Shown: in pieces, positions 1-8,660 of the stretch
How the letters are laid out: every line of letters starts with the position of its first letter
Numbering within the stretch: the first letter of the stretch is position 1
Origin: Moraxella bovis
Lineage (GTDB): Bacteria; Pseudomonadota; Gammaproteobacteria; Pseudomonadales; Moraxellaceae
Direction of reading: 5' to 3'
DNA: 35,963 nt
Assembly: GCF_002014975.1 (NCBI RefSeq)
Contig: NZ_MUXV01000025.1
Coordinates: forward strand, 56,121 to 92,083
The notes under the pieces: model-generated
The model's input: only the letters and a program-made list of their open reading frames with translations
The model's database searches: none
Told to the model about the DNA's origin: nothing
Position numbers and translations under genes: made by a program

Positions 1-47
1 TCAATTTTCAAAAGATTATCGGCGAAGGTTTTGTTTTGTCAAGTTTT

Positions 48-3041
48 TTATTCGCCAATCACTTCGCCCCACACGCCACACACAAATGCCCGAATCGCTT
101 GCCAGTTATCATCATCGACCACGACCTGTTTTTCGGACAGTGCCAGCTCGTGCGTGGTTTTTCTCAGTGCCAAATACGCCTGCGTGAGCCTGTCGCACCA
201 GTCATCAGACCACAGTCCTGTCTTTGCCACTTCTTCAAAGATACGCACGTTGTCCGACCAGATGGCAAGGCTCGGGTGAGCATGGGCGTGGGCAAGCACC
301 ATAAACTGAGCCAAAAACTCAATGTCAATCAACCCACCAAAGTCCTGCTTAATGTGAAAAGGCTGAACCAGTCCGTGGTTGTTGGGCTGATTTGATGATT
401 TGGTGCCAAGATGTTCTTTCATCTTTTGACGCATGGACAGCACGTCTTGGCATACCTGCTCGGACTCTCGGTAAGCGGTCAGCACCTGATGGCGAGTGGC
501 ATCAAAGGCATTCAGCACCGCCTTGTCGCCTGCAATGCCCCTAGCCCGTACCAGTGCCTGATGTTCCCACGCCCACGCCTTATCACGCTGATAGCCATCA
601 AAGCCCTGCACCGACACGACCATCACGCCTGCGTTGCCCGATGGTCGAAGACGCATGTCCAGCTCATAGACACGCCCATCACGGGTCTGCGTGGTCAGAT
701 AAGTGATGACCTTTTGGACAAGGCGAGAGGCGAACTTCATGCCACTAATCACCTTGACATTGTCGCCCACGGTATCGGCTTTTTCGTCAATGTCATGCAA
801 AAACACCACGTCCAAATCTGACGCATAAGACATCTCAATCCCGCCCAATTTGCCATAACCAATGACCGCAAAACCGCATGCCGTCTCATCGGTGGGCATG
901 CCATTGGCACGCACGGGATGACCGTGTTTGGCGACCAGCTCATCATAAGCCCTGCTAAGTGCCGATGACAGCACAACTTCGGCGATAAAGGTCAGGCTGT
1001 CCGAGACTTTCATGATGTGGCGTAAGCCTAGAATGTCAGCGGTTGCCACGGCCAGCACCTGTGACTTTTTAAAGGTGCGAATGGCAGTCAGATACTGCTC
1101 ATCATCAAAGGGCAGTACCCGAAGTAGCTGTTGCCTTAGGATGTTGGTTAGCTCTGCTTTGTCGGGCAGATGCAAATAACGCTGTTGCAAAAAGTCATCA
1201 AGGAGCATGGGGTGCAAGGCAAGCTCTCGTGCTATCCATGGACTTGCTGAGAGCATGGGAATGAGCCCCATGGTCGCATTCGGGTTCTCTGCTATCATCA
1301 CCAGATATATCGAGCGACGACAGATGGACTCCAACAGCGTGATAAGGCGTGGCACCGCATTATCAGCACGCTCCGCCCCATCGCTCTTGGCATGATGACA
1401 GAGTGCATGTAGCAAAATCGGATACGCCCCATCAAGGCGTGCCTTGGCATCAGGCTCTAAACTGGTGACCAGCTTGGACTGCCAAAACTCATCTAACAAA
1501 TGCAAGCCATCAGCACTGAGCAGTCCCTGCAACACCTGCTCCATCTCTGCCGTTTCGCCCAGTGACTGCGTGGGGCTTTGGCGGTCGGTGACCATGCGGT
1601 TAAAGGGGGAAAAGACATTTTGCCGATGACGGGCAAGCACCGCTTGAAAATCCACCACACTCTCAAAGCCTAGCACCTGTGCAATCGCCACCAGCTCATC
1701 GCCCATCGGCAGTCTCTGGGTCTGCTCATCATGACGGGCTTGGATGGCATGTTCTAATCGCCGTAAAAAGCGATAAGCATCCATGAGCTTGGTGCATTCA
1801 TCATCATCTAGATAATCAAGCTCACCCAACATAGACAGCACATCCAGACAAGCCGACCGCTCGCCCAGTGCCAAATGATGACCGCCATAGATGAGCAAGA
1901 ATGCCTGTGCGATGAACTCAATATCCCGAATACCGCCCACGCCCAGTTTGACATTATCGGTGTCTTGGCGTTGGGCTTGCTGTGCCATGATAAGCGTTTT
2001 CATCTCACGCAGTGCCGAAAAGGCGGTATAATCGATATAATAACGATACACGAAATTTTTCATCACTGCCGACAGCTCATCAGCAAAGGGCGTGGACACG
2101 GGATTGACCACTCTCGCCTTTAACCACGCAAACCGCTCCCACGTCCGTCCATGCTGATTAAAATACTTCTCTAACGCTGACAGGCTCATGATGAGCGGAC
2201 TGCCATCGCCCCACGGACGCAGTCGCATGTCCACCCGAAACACAAAGCCATGCTCGCTGTGGTCGTTAAGCAAGCGGATGAGCATTCGCCCGAGCGTGGT
2301 CATGAACTTCTGATTCTCCACGCTCTTTTTGCCCTGCTCGCTGATGTCAGTATCGCCCGCCCCTAGATGTACAAAAATCAGGTCAATGTCGCTTGATAAA
2401 TTCAGCTCTCTTGCCCCGAGCTTGCCCATGGCGATGACGGCAAATTCATCAGGCATGATTTTGGGGCTTTTTTTGCCCACGCCTCCCATGCCTGTCTGTG
2501 CCAACTGCACGCTACTGGTCATGGGTGTACCGTACCGCTCTGCTGTCTTGTGCCATGCATAGTCCTTGGCAAAGCACACGCACGCATCGGCAAAGTCCGA
2601 CAGCTCCGTGGTGAGTCTCTCTAAGCTGATGACCCCTAACGCATCTTGCCATATCCATTTGACCATTAGCATGGCTCTAAGTTCTCGCATCGCTTGCATG
2701 ACTGCCGATTCATCAATCTCATCATATTGCACATCGGCATATCTCATATCGTCTTTTTTATCATTCCCTTTTTTATCATCCTTATTTATACCATCTTTTG
2801 CATCATCTCCTTTTACATTATTCTCTTTTATGTCATCTTCTGCACCGCTTATGCCTGCACAAATCATCACAAACTCTCTGATTAGTCCATCAAACACCGC
2901 ACGGTCAAGGGAATGCGTCAAACCAAATCGACCCAAAAACGCACCGACCTGTGACGGCTGTTTTTGATAAATGCCAAAGGCAAAAGGGCTGGCAAGGGCA
3001 AGCGTGGCAAGCTCGCTATCACTGGGGCAAAAATCAGACAT
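48..3041 (-). CDS. glnE: Bifunctional glutamine synthetase adenylyltransferase / adenylyl-removing enzyme
   Basis: GlnE attaches AMP to glutamine synthetase and removes it, tuning ammonia assimilation in the cytoplasm under control of PII proteins. Both nucleotidyltransferase domains are visible. The N-terminal one (removase) has GKLGARELNLSSDIDLIF with SDID at residues 217-220. The C-terminal one (transferase) has GYGKLGGIEMSYASDLD with SDLD at 741-744. Each is followed by a helical domain with an R-L-R-P motif (DMRLRPWGDGS and DMRLRPSGNAG). At 997 aa it is slightly longer than the usual ~945 aa; the excess is a Lys/Asp/Asn-rich low-complexity stretch at about residues 67-99. The gene is divergent from tusD, with a 112-nt shared spacer. 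The call is safe; the start is the first ATG and gives the expected N-terminus. Confidence 0.96.
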   Translation of the reverse strand: MSDFCPSDSELATLALASPFAFGIYQKQPSQVGAFLGRFGLTHSLDRAVFDGLIREFVMICAGISGAEDDIKENNVKGDDAKDGINKDDKKGNDKKDDMRYADVQYDEIDESAVMQAMRELRAMLMVKWIWQDALGVISLERLTTELSDFADACVCFAKDYAWHKTAERYGTPMTSSVQLAQTGMGGVGKKSPKIMPDEFAVIAMGKLGARELNLSSDIDLIFVHLGAGDTDISEQGKKSVENQKFMTTLGRMLIRLLNDHSEHGFVFRVDMRLRPWGDGSPLIMSLSALEKYFNQHGRTWERFAWLKARVVNPVSTPFADELSAVMKNFVYRYYIDYTAFSALREMKTLIMAQQAQRQDTDNVKLGVGGIRDIEFIAQAFLLIYGGHHLALGERSACLDVLSMLGELDYLDDDECTKLMDAYRFLRRLEHAIQARHDEQTQRLPMGDELVAIAQVLGFESVVDFQAVLARHRQNVFSPFNRMVTDRQSPTQSLGETAEMEQVLQGLLSADGLHLLDEFWQSKLVTSLEPDAKARLDGAYPILLHALCHHAKSDGAERADNAVPRLITLLESICRRSIYLVMIAENPNATMGLIPMLSASPWIARELALHPMLLDDFLQQRYLHLPDKAELTNILRQQLLRVLPFDDEQYLTAIRTFKKSQVLAVATADILGLRHIMKVSDSLTFIAEVVLSSALSRAYDELVAKHGHPVRANGMPTDETACGFAVIGYGKLGGIEMSYASDLDVVFLHDIDEKADTVGDNVKVISGMKFASRLVQKVITYLTTQTRDGRVYELDMRLRPSGNAGVMVVSVQGFDGYQRDKAWAWEHQALVRARGIAGDKAVLNAFDATRHQVLTAYRESEQVCQDVLSMRQKMKEHLGTKSSNQPNNHGLVQPFHIKQDFGGLIDIEFLAQFMVLAHAHAHPSLAIWSDNVRIFEEVAKTGLWSDDWCDRLTQAYLALRKTTHELALSEKQVVVDDDNWQAIRAFVCGVWGEVIGE

Positions 3042-3096
3042 GGCAACTCGCTCGATTTGTTGATTTGGGATTGATTAATTGATGATTTTTGCTTAT

Positions 3097-3128
3097 TTTA
3101 CACCAAATTTAAAAATTTACGCTATAAT
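3097..3128 (+). promoter_or_regulatory. Candidate promoter for the tus cluster
   Basis: A perfect TATAAT lies at 3123-3128, 25 nt before the tusD ATG. The nearest -35-like hexamer is TTTACA at 3097-3102, with a long 20-nt spacer, so the -35 assignment is weak. The sequence sits in the spacer between glnE and tusD. Confidence 0.4.
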
Positions 3129-3153
3129 ATCCAAAAAACAACCCATCATCATC

Positions 3154-3537
3154 ATGGCACACACCCTACTACTCATCACCAAAAGCCCCCACGACCGCCA
3201 AGGCAAAGAAGCCCTAACGACCGCCACCACGCTACTAGACAGTGGCGAGCGTGTCTCAGTGTTTTTCTACAGTGACGGAGCATACACCGCCAATCGCCTA
3301 GCGTGGCAAAGTGCAGACGTGCCTGATGTCGCTCGCCTGTGGGTCGCCCTTGCCGAGCGGTATCATCTTGATTTGCCCGTCTGTGTCAGCACCGCTTTGG
3401 CACGGGGCATTAGCGACGCCGATAACGCCAGTCGTCATGGCTTGGACGGTGAGAACATTCTGCCCCCTTTTCGCTTGGTCGGACTCTCCGAGCTGGCACT
3501 ACACATCGATGATGACACCCAACTGGTGCAGTTTTAA
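3154..3537 (+). CDS. tusD: Sulfurtransferase TusD (DsrE family)
   Basis: TusD relays persulfide sulfur from TusA towards TusE for 2-thiouridine formation at tRNA wobble positions. The 127-aa product matches the E. coli length (128 aa). It starts with a beta-strand motif MAHTLLLITKSP and has the conserved catalytic-cysteine segment LPVCVSTALARGI, with Cys77 equivalent to E. coli Cys78. The reading frame is open 25 codons further upstream, but that extension contains the TATAAT promoter box and is AT-rich, so the ATG at 3154 is chosen. tusC follows 2 nt after the stop, indicating one transcript. Confidence 0.88.
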   Translation: MAHTLLLITKSPHDRQGKEALTTATTLLDSGERVSVFFYSDGAYTANRLAWQSADVPDVARLWVALAERYHLDLPVCVSTALARGISDADNASRHGLDGENILPPFRLVGLSELALHIDDDTQLVQF

Positions 3538-3539
3538 CC

Positions 3540-3860
3540 ATGAATATCCTAATCAAACTTGCTAGCGACAACGAACTCATCGCTTATGAAGCACTCGCCC
3601 TTGCCTTTGTACTGGCGACCTTTGACCATGATATCACGCTATTTCTTGACACGCCCACCCACCTACTGCTTGGCGACCCTGACAGTCGTATCTATGGCAT
3701 GATACAGTCGCTTGATTTGTACGACATAGAAAAGGCATGGCACGGCTTTACTGATGAGCAGATGGCACGATTTGATGATGACATTCGGCACGCCCTAGCT
3801 GATGAGCGGTGCGTGTTCTATGATAAACGTGCGTTATTTGACAGCGTACTTGAATTTTAA
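3540..3860 (+). CDS. tusC: Sulfurtransferase complex subunit TusC (DsrF-like)
   Basis: This 106-aa DsrE/F-fold protein is the expected partner of TusD in the TusBCD sulfur-relay complex. The family-typical segment IQSLDLYDIEKAW corresponds to the LLGLYDIEQCW region of E. coli TusC, and the protein ends with an aromatic tail (SVLEF; E. coli DVILRF). It is slightly shorter than E. coli TusC (119 aa). It begins 2 nt after tusD and ends 34 nt before tusE. A tusB gene would normally follow tusC, but there is no space for one here. Confidence 0.82.
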   Translation: MNILIKLASDNELIAYEALALAFVLATFDHDITLFLDTPTHLLLGDPDSRIYGMIQSLDLYDIEKAWHGFTDEQMARFDDDIRHALADERCVFYDKRALFDSVLEF

Positions 3861-3894
3861 TCTTAACCAATCCTACCAGCCCCAAACCCGCCCC

Positions 3895-4242
3895 ATGACC
3901 ATGACCGACACCACAACTCCCCTGCCTAATGAGCTAACCTTGGACGCTGATGGGCATTTGACCGATCACACGCTTTGGACACCTGTCATCGCCCAACACC
4001 TTGCCGATACCTTGAATGTACAGCTAACGGACGTACATTATCGCATACTGGCACAGGTTCGGGCATTTTTTGACAAATATCATCACAGCCCTGCCACTCG
4101 CCCACTCATCAAACATCTATCCATCGCCCTGCCCGATGATGAGATTGACAACGCCAAACTCCAACAGCTCTTTAACACAGGATTGGTCGCACGCCATGTC
4201 AATCGCTTGGCAGGACTGCCCAAACCGCCGAATTGTTTATAA
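3895..4242 (+). CDS. tusE: TusE/DsrC-family sulfur acceptor
   Basis: TusE accepts sulfur from TusD on its penultimate cysteine and passes it to the tRNA thiouridylase MnmA. The 115-aa product ends in GLPKPPNCL, with Cys114 second from the end as in TusE/DsrC proteins. The typical core is present (LTDVHYRILAQVRAFFDKYHHSPATRPLIKHL, residues 44-75). The open frame extends back into tusC, but the DsrC-like start fits ATG 3895 (or ATG 3901). It is the third gene of the tusD-tusC-tusE cluster. Confidence 0.88.
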   Translation: MTMTDTTTPLPNELTLDADGHLTDHTLWTPVIAQHLADTLNVQLTDVHYRILAQVRAFFDKYHHSPATRPLIKHLSIALPDDEIDNAKLQQLFNTGLVARHVNRLAGLPKPPNCL

Positions 4243-4307
4243 ATGATTGATTAAAATGTGCATGTTCTTTATTTGGACAATCCAAAATTTAAAAACAAAC
4301 CACTTTT

Positions 4308-4336
4308 TGCAAGGTTTGATTACATTTTATTACAGT
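4308..4336 (+). promoter_or_regulatory. Possible promoter for the small lipoprotein
   Basis: TTGCAA at 4308-4313 and TACAGT at 4331-4336 are separated by 17 nt, upstream of the entericidin-like gene. The -10 box is only a partial match. The spacer 4243-4405 holds no other visible gene. Confidence 0.25.
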
Positions 4337-4405
4337 AAAATGATGAATATTTGGATAAGATAAGTTTCGAGAGTTTTTCTCACTTTTTTAACTAGGAGTT
4401 ATCTT

Positions 4406-4546
4406 ATGAAAAAGCTACTTGTTGTTGCCCTAGCTAGCATGTTCGTACTAACTGGTTGCAACACCATCAAAGGTTTTGGTAAAGACGTATCAAGAACTGG
4501 TGAAGCCGTGACTGACGGTGCCCAAAAGGTTCAAAACAAAATCTAA
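4406..4546 (+). CDS. Entericidin A/B-family small lipoprotein
   Basis: This 46-aa ORF has a textbook lipoprotein signal peptide: a charged N-terminus (MKKLL), a hydrophobic core and lipobox LTGC with the lipidated Cys at residue 18. The mature part NTIKGFGKDVSRTGEAV matches the entericidin pattern (C-N-T-x-x-G-x-G-x-D), a family of tiny cell-envelope lipoproteins linked in E. coli to stationary-phase lysis. An AGGAG ribosome site at 4394-4398 is 7 nt before the ATG. It stands alone, with its own terminator downstream. The family call is good; the precise role in Moraxella is unknown. Confidence 0.88.
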   Translation: MKKLLVVALASMFVLTGCNTIKGFGKDVSRTGEAVTDGAQKVQNKI

Positions 4547-4560
4547 TTGATATCCCATCA

Positions 4561-4598
4561 AACAAGCCCAATCTACACCAAGGTTGGGCTTGTTTTTG
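4561..4598 (+). terminator. Rho-independent terminator after the entericidin-like gene
   Basis: A perfect 11-bp stem (4561-4571 pairing with 4584-4594, core CAAGCCCAA/TTGGGCTTG) with a 12-nt loop runs into a T-rich tract (TTTTTGTT). It lies 14 nt after the entericidin stop codon and before the convergent ATPase gene. Confidence 0.85.
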
Positions 4599-4633
4599 TT
4601 GGTTTGGTTTAGCTTAACTTATTTAACTTCGGT

Positions 4634-7180
4634 TCAACTTCGCTTTATCCGCATGGCATTTGCCACGACAAAAAGGCTAGACAAACTCATGCCAATGGCG
4701 GCAAGCCAAGGCGGTACATAGCCCATACCTGCTGGCACTAGGATAAGCGTGTTATACACCAACGCCCACCGCAGATTTTGGCGGATGATGTGGCGAGTTT
4801 TGACCGACAGATTGATGGCGTTATTAATGACGGATAGTTTACCACCAAGTAGCACGCCATCTGCCGACACCTGAGCCAAATCGCTCGCTCCTGCCATCGC
4901 CACTGATACGTTGGATGCGCCGAGTACAGGGGCGTCATTGATGCCGTCTCCCACCATCAGCACGGTATGTCCGTCTTTTTGTAGCTCTTTGATATGATTG
5001 ACTTTATCAGTTGGCGATAGACCATGATAAGCATACTCTATGCCGAGCGTTTGGGCTACTGTCAAGGCGTTGTCGCTTGGGTCGCCTGTTAGCATAAGCG
5101 GGATAATGCCTTGTTTTTTAAGGTTATCTATCGTCTGTCTAGCGTCCGTGCGTACCACGTCATTAAAATAAAAACGTGCCACCATGCCCCAACTCTCGCC
5201 TGCCTTAACCGACAACGCCACCGACATATTAGCCCCAAAGGTATCGAGCCGTTCGACTATCACATGACCGCCACCGCCATTTAACACAAATCCGTCATGC
5301 CCGATACGATACCACACCCCGTCCACACAGCCTTCCACGCCCCCTGCCGTGTGGTGCGTGGCGTTTTGTACTTTTGGCAAATGCAAACCGTGAGCGGACG
5401 TCAGGATAGCCCGTGCCACAGGGTGCTTTGAGCCGACTTCTAGGCTTGCCCCGACTTTTAGCCAATGCGTTTTGTCATGGGTGGTATAATCCACATGCAG
5501 TAGGTTGGCTTGCCCGACCGTGAGCGTGCCTGTTTTGTCAAATGCCACATGGCTGACTTCCGACAGGCTTTGAATGGTATGCCCCCGAGTCGCCAAAAAG
5601 CCCAAACCTGCCAGTCGGTTGGTCGCCATGGTCAGAGCAATGGGCGTGGCAAGGCTCAACGCACACGGACAGGTTGCCACCAGTACCGCCACTGTTGCCC
5701 ATAGGGCTTGGGTTTTATCCACAAACAGCCATATCACAAAAATCAGTACCGACAGCACGAGCACCCGAGCGACAAACCACCGCGCCATGCGGTCGGTATC
5801 TTGGGCGATTTGTGGTTTTTCGCTCATCGCACGGTTCATCAGGCGGTCGATGAGTGCCATTTGACTGTCGTCCGTTTGGGCGGTTACAAGCATGACAAAA
5901 GGCTGTGCGTCATTTTGTGAACCACCTGCCAATGTGTCGCCTTGCTTTTTAACAATCAAATCACTCTCGCCTGTCAAAAGACTCTGCGACACCGTGGCAG
6001 ACTCCGACAACAGCACGCCATCACAGGCGATTTGTTGCCCTGCCTCTACCCAAATGACATCGCCGACCGTTAGGGCTTGGGCAAGCACTTTATCATCATC
6101 CGCCACGTCATGACTGGCATGAGCATTTCGCCAGTCTTTGATGAGTTCGTTATCCAACGAACCATTGGCAAATTCTGCAATGAGTTCGTCCGAATGCCCA
6201 AGTCGTTTGATAAGCACAGGCTCAATTACGACCAAATCGCTTGCCATGTTGGACGCTTTTAACCGTGCGTTTTGCTCAATGTAGCGACCGGCGAGCAAAA
6301 AGAAAATAAACATGGATACCGAGTCAAAATACGTCTCGCCCGACTGGGTCAGCGTGGCGTATAGGCTTGCCCCAAAGGTTACGATAAGGGCGATAGAGAC
6401 AGGCACGTCCATATTGACCTGCCGAGCCTTTATGGCGTTATAAGCGGAACGAAAAAACGGCACGCCTGCATAAAAAATGACAGGCATGGTAACAAACAAC
6501 GCCACCGCCCTTAAAAAATGACGGTGTTCGTCCGCCATGCCCGAATAATCGCCAAAATACAGCCCGATAGAAAACATCATCGCCTGCATCGCCCCGACCG
6601 CCGCTACGCCCAGACGGATAAGCATTTGCTTGTTTTGACGTTTCATCATCGCTTCATGCGTGTCCTGTCGATACGGACGAGCGTCATAGCCGACCGAATG
6701 CACCGCCCCCAAAATATCGTCAATACTGCAACGGCTCTCATCCCAGTTTACACGCATACGCTGTTGGGTGAGATTGACCTGACACGCTCGAACCCCGTCC
6801 AGACCACGCAGGCGTGTCTCAATGAGCCATGTACATGCCGTACAACGCAAATTCGCCACCGACAGCTCTGCTGTGCTACCCCCGTCTTCACGATAGACGA
6901 ATTGGGCTTTGACATCGTCATGATTATAAGCATCAAAATTGGCAAGCGGCAGTGGTGCGGTCGGACTTATCTCACGGCGGTCAAGATAATATTGCGAAAG
7001 CCCAAGCTCTACAATACTCTCGGAGGCAAGCTGACAACCCAAACAGCACATGGGGCGTGGCTTATCAAAAATCACGGTAAAAAATGGCTCACTGGGCAAC
7101 TTCTCGCCACAATGAAAACAATGCCCGTCAGGGGGCAACACTAGGCTGGTGTCAATGGGGTCTTGGGGGGTGTCGGTCAT
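4634..7180 (-). CDS. P1B-type copper-transporting ATPase (CcoI/FixI/CopA family)
   Basis: This 848-aa heavy-metal P-type ATPase pumps Cu+ across the inner membrane. Visible motifs in order: a metal-binding preface with CFHC (21-24) and CCLGC (45-49); a heavy-metal-associated domain with CTAC (113-116); the TGES actuator loop (403-406); the CPC metal-binding membrane motif (504-506); the DKTGT phosphorylation site (548-552); the conserved HP (586-587); and GDGIND (744-749). The cysteine-rich preface plus one HMA domain is typical of the CcoI/FixI subgroup, which supplies copper to cbb3 oxidase. No cco genes lie in the window, so export of excess copper (CopA role) cannot be excluded. The gene is convergent with the entericidin-like gene. 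Confidence 0.92.
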   Translation of the reverse strand: MTDTPQDPIDTSLVLPPDGHCFHCGEKLPSEPFFTVIFDKPRPMCCLGCQLASESIVELGLSQYYLDRREISPTAPLPLANFDAYNHDDVKAQFVYREDGGSTAELSVANLRCTACTWLIETRLRGLDGVRACQVNLTQQRMRVNWDESRCSIDDILGAVHSVGYDARPYRQDTHEAMMKRQNKQMLIRLGVAAVGAMQAMMFSIGLYFGDYSGMADEHRHFLRAVALFVTMPVIFYAGVPFFRSAYNAIKARQVNMDVPVSIALIVTFGASLYATLTQSGETYFDSVSMFIFFLLAGRYIEQNARLKASNMASDLVVIEPVLIKRLGHSDELIAEFANGSLDNELIKDWRNAHASHDVADDDKVLAQALTVGDVIWVEAGQQIACDGVLLSESATVSQSLLTGESDLIVKKQGDTLAGGSQNDAQPFVMLVTAQTDDSQMALIDRLMNRAMSEKPQIAQDTDRMARWFVARVLVLSVLIFVIWLFVDKTQALWATVAVLVATCPCALSLATPIALTMATNRLAGLGFLATRGHTIQSLSEVSHVAFDKTGTLTVGQANLLHVDYTTHDKTHWLKVGASLEVGSKHPVARAILTSAHGLHLPKVQNATHHTAGGVEGCVDGVWYRIGHDGFVLNGGGGHVIVERLDTFGANMSVALSVKAGESWGMVARFYFNDVVRTDARQTIDNLKKQGIIPLMLTGDPSDNALTVAQTLGIEYAYHGLSPTDKVNHIKELQKDGHTVLMVGDGINDAPVLGASNVSVAMAGASDLAQVSADGVLLGGKLSVINNAINLSVKTRHIIRQNLRWALVYNTLILVPAGMGYVPPWLAAIGMSLSSLFVVANAMRIKRS

Positions 7181-7337
7181 GGCGTGTCATGCGTGCAAAA
7201 GTGGTATTATAACATGGCTTGGGTAGAATGGGTGGGGCGGGGTGTGGCAAGCTCATTGCTTTTTAAATTTGACATCAGCTAACAAAATTGAATTTTACCA
7301 CAAAGACCGTAGCACTTTTTCATTTTGTAATGAGGCA

Positions 7338-7878
7338 ATGGCAAATGGTGCAAAGCAAGCAAACGATGCCATACAAAAAGTGGCTGATACCTACAAAACT
7401 GCCGAACAAAAAATTGCAGACGCCTACAAAAACGCCGAACAAGCTGTTAAAGATGGCGTAAAAACTGCTGAGGAAGCCGTTAAAGAAGTTGCCCAAAAAG
7501 CCCAACAAATCGCCAAAGACCTTACCAAAGAAGTCTCAGACACACTCAAAGAAATATCCGATGAGCTTGCCGATGCCTTTGATAAGTTTAAAGAAGCAGT
7601 ACAAGACACCTTTGACAAATGGCGTGAAACAGGTTGGTGATTTCTTTGCTAAATTTGATTTTCCCAACATTCCCACAGATTGGCTCCCCGACATCGTTAA
7701 AGATTGGCTAGATTTGCCACGCACAGGCGAATACTACGTCTATGACCCATTAACCTTGGACTTAAATGGTAATGGCGTCATTGACGTGATTGGTACGGAT
7801 GGTTATAAAGGGGCATTATTTATTCATGATAATCTCAACATACCTGCAATCAATGAAGAAGAAAGATGGGTAGCTTGA
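7338..7878 (+). pseudogene. Orphan N-terminal module A of an RTX self-processing protein (frameshifted)
   Basis: The first frame from ATG 7338 encodes about 100 aa of heptad-like, Lys/Ala/Glu-rich helix and stops at 7638-7640. The +1 frame then continues without a break: VGDFFAKFDFPNIPTDWLPD, the DWLDLPRTGEYYVYDP motif (Asp-Pro at 7744-7749) and LTLDLNGNG. It ends at 7878 shortly after GALF. The same segment occurs in the full RTX protein at residues about 272-319, so this is a displaced or broken N-terminal module whose reading frame was lost by one indel near 7600-7640. After GALF the sequence leaves the RTX homology and enters a tail shared with module B. No immunity-like gene lies upstream of it. 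The frame is also open back to 7242, but that part looks non-coding. Confidence 0.6.
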
Positions 7879-8083
7879 TTATTATAAAAATAATCTGTTT
7901 TATGAGTAAGAAAACAAATGTTGTGTATATGAGTAAATGGGTGTATAATTGGTTGGTTATGATGGGTGGGTGGTGGCAAGTTTGAGCTGGTCTTGATAAT
8001 AAGATGGTGTATTAAGTCTTAAAATGTTGGGTGTTGCTATTGTTATAGCTCCATCCATCCTGCGGACTTAGGAGTTTTACAAA
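7820..8083 (+). repeat. Cassette tail repeat, copy A
   Basis: This stretch is homologous to 9460-9690. Both begin at the same point within the truncated self-processing module (TTTATTCATGA...), encode the remnant DNLNIPAINEE and RWVA, and share the promoter-like block and the TAAAATGTTGGGT motif. Both end just before an immunity-like gene. Identity is high over the first ~70 nt and lower afterwards. Confidence 0.65.
7921..7949 (+). promoter_or_regulatory. Promoter-like element in cassette tail A
   Basis: TTGTGT at 7921-7926 and a perfect TATAAT at 7944-7949 are 17 nt apart, upstream of the 4-TM protein gene at 8084. The same spacing and hexamers recur in tail B (9542-9570), which supports function. 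Confidence 0.42.
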
Positions 8084-8635
8084 ATGGGTGAAAAGATATT
8101 TGATTACATCGCCAATCATAGAACATTGGTTCTTTTGTTGGTACCTGCAATGATGGTATTTTCTTATTTGGTTGTGTTGGTTAATCCTTTTAATTTTATT
8201 GAATTAATCAACTATAAACTACTGGAAAGATATACACCATCATTTTTTAAGATGATTTCTATTGATAGATTGAGAGCAAAAACATCAATCATGAGTTTTT
8301 TGGTGTTTTACCATGTCTTATTTTTATGTTTATATTATTTAATATTATTTTACTATGTTTTGTATTATAAATTTTTTATAAAATATCGTCATGGTGATAA
8401 TTTTATTGATGTAATGAATAATAACATAAAAAGAAGTGGTTTTTTTGTTTTTATGACTTGGATTGTATCAACGGTCATGGTTGTCGGCTGTTTTTTTGTG
8501 TACAATCATTCCATTAGAATTCATGAAATAAGAATCTTATTTTTATCTATTGGAGTAACAGGTTTTTATCCTATGTATATTGTTTATACATTCCATCTAC
8601 TATTTGTTGCTTTTTTGAACGCAAAGAAGCAATGA
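8084..8635 (+). CDS. Four-TM membrane protein, candidate immunity protein for module B
   Basis: This 183-aa protein is not recognised as a named family. It has four predicted membrane segments, at about residues 14-35, 69-95, 118-139 and 148-178, with short Lys/Arg-rich loops. An AGGAG ribosome site (8070-8074) is 9 nt upstream. It ends 25 nt before module B, which has its own strong ribosome site, so the two are probably co-transcribed. Small polytopic inner-membrane proteins encoded next to pore-forming toxins are typical of pore-type colicin immunity. Module B has a long Gly/Ala-rich hydrophobic region, so an immunity role is a reasonable inference, not a demonstrated one. The base composition is clearly AT-richer than the housekeeping genes, as in transferred DNA. 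Confidence 0.6.
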   Translation: MGEKIFDYIANHRTLVLLLVPAMMVFSYLVVLVNPFNFIELINYKLLERYTPSFFKMISIDRLRAKTSIMSFLVFYHVLFLCLYYLILFYYVLYYKFFIKYRHGDNFIDVMNNNIKRSGFFVFMTWIVSTVMVVGCFFVYNHSIRIHEIRILFLSIGVTGFYPMYIVYTFHLLFVAFLNAKKQ

Positions 8636-8660
8636 TTCGCAAATTATAGGAGTAAATTTT

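Noticed and set aside
1..47. Start of a further gene at the left edge
   Set aside because: Only AT-rich sequence after the glnE stop, too short to support a gene.
3079..3153. Longer N-terminus for TusD
   Set aside because: The extension covers the TATAAT box and has no counterpart in TusD. MAHTLLLITKSP at 3154 is the family start.
6518..7144. 208-aa plus-strand ORF opposite the ATPase gene
   Set aside because: It lies fully antisense to conserved ATPase motifs and has no family-like features.
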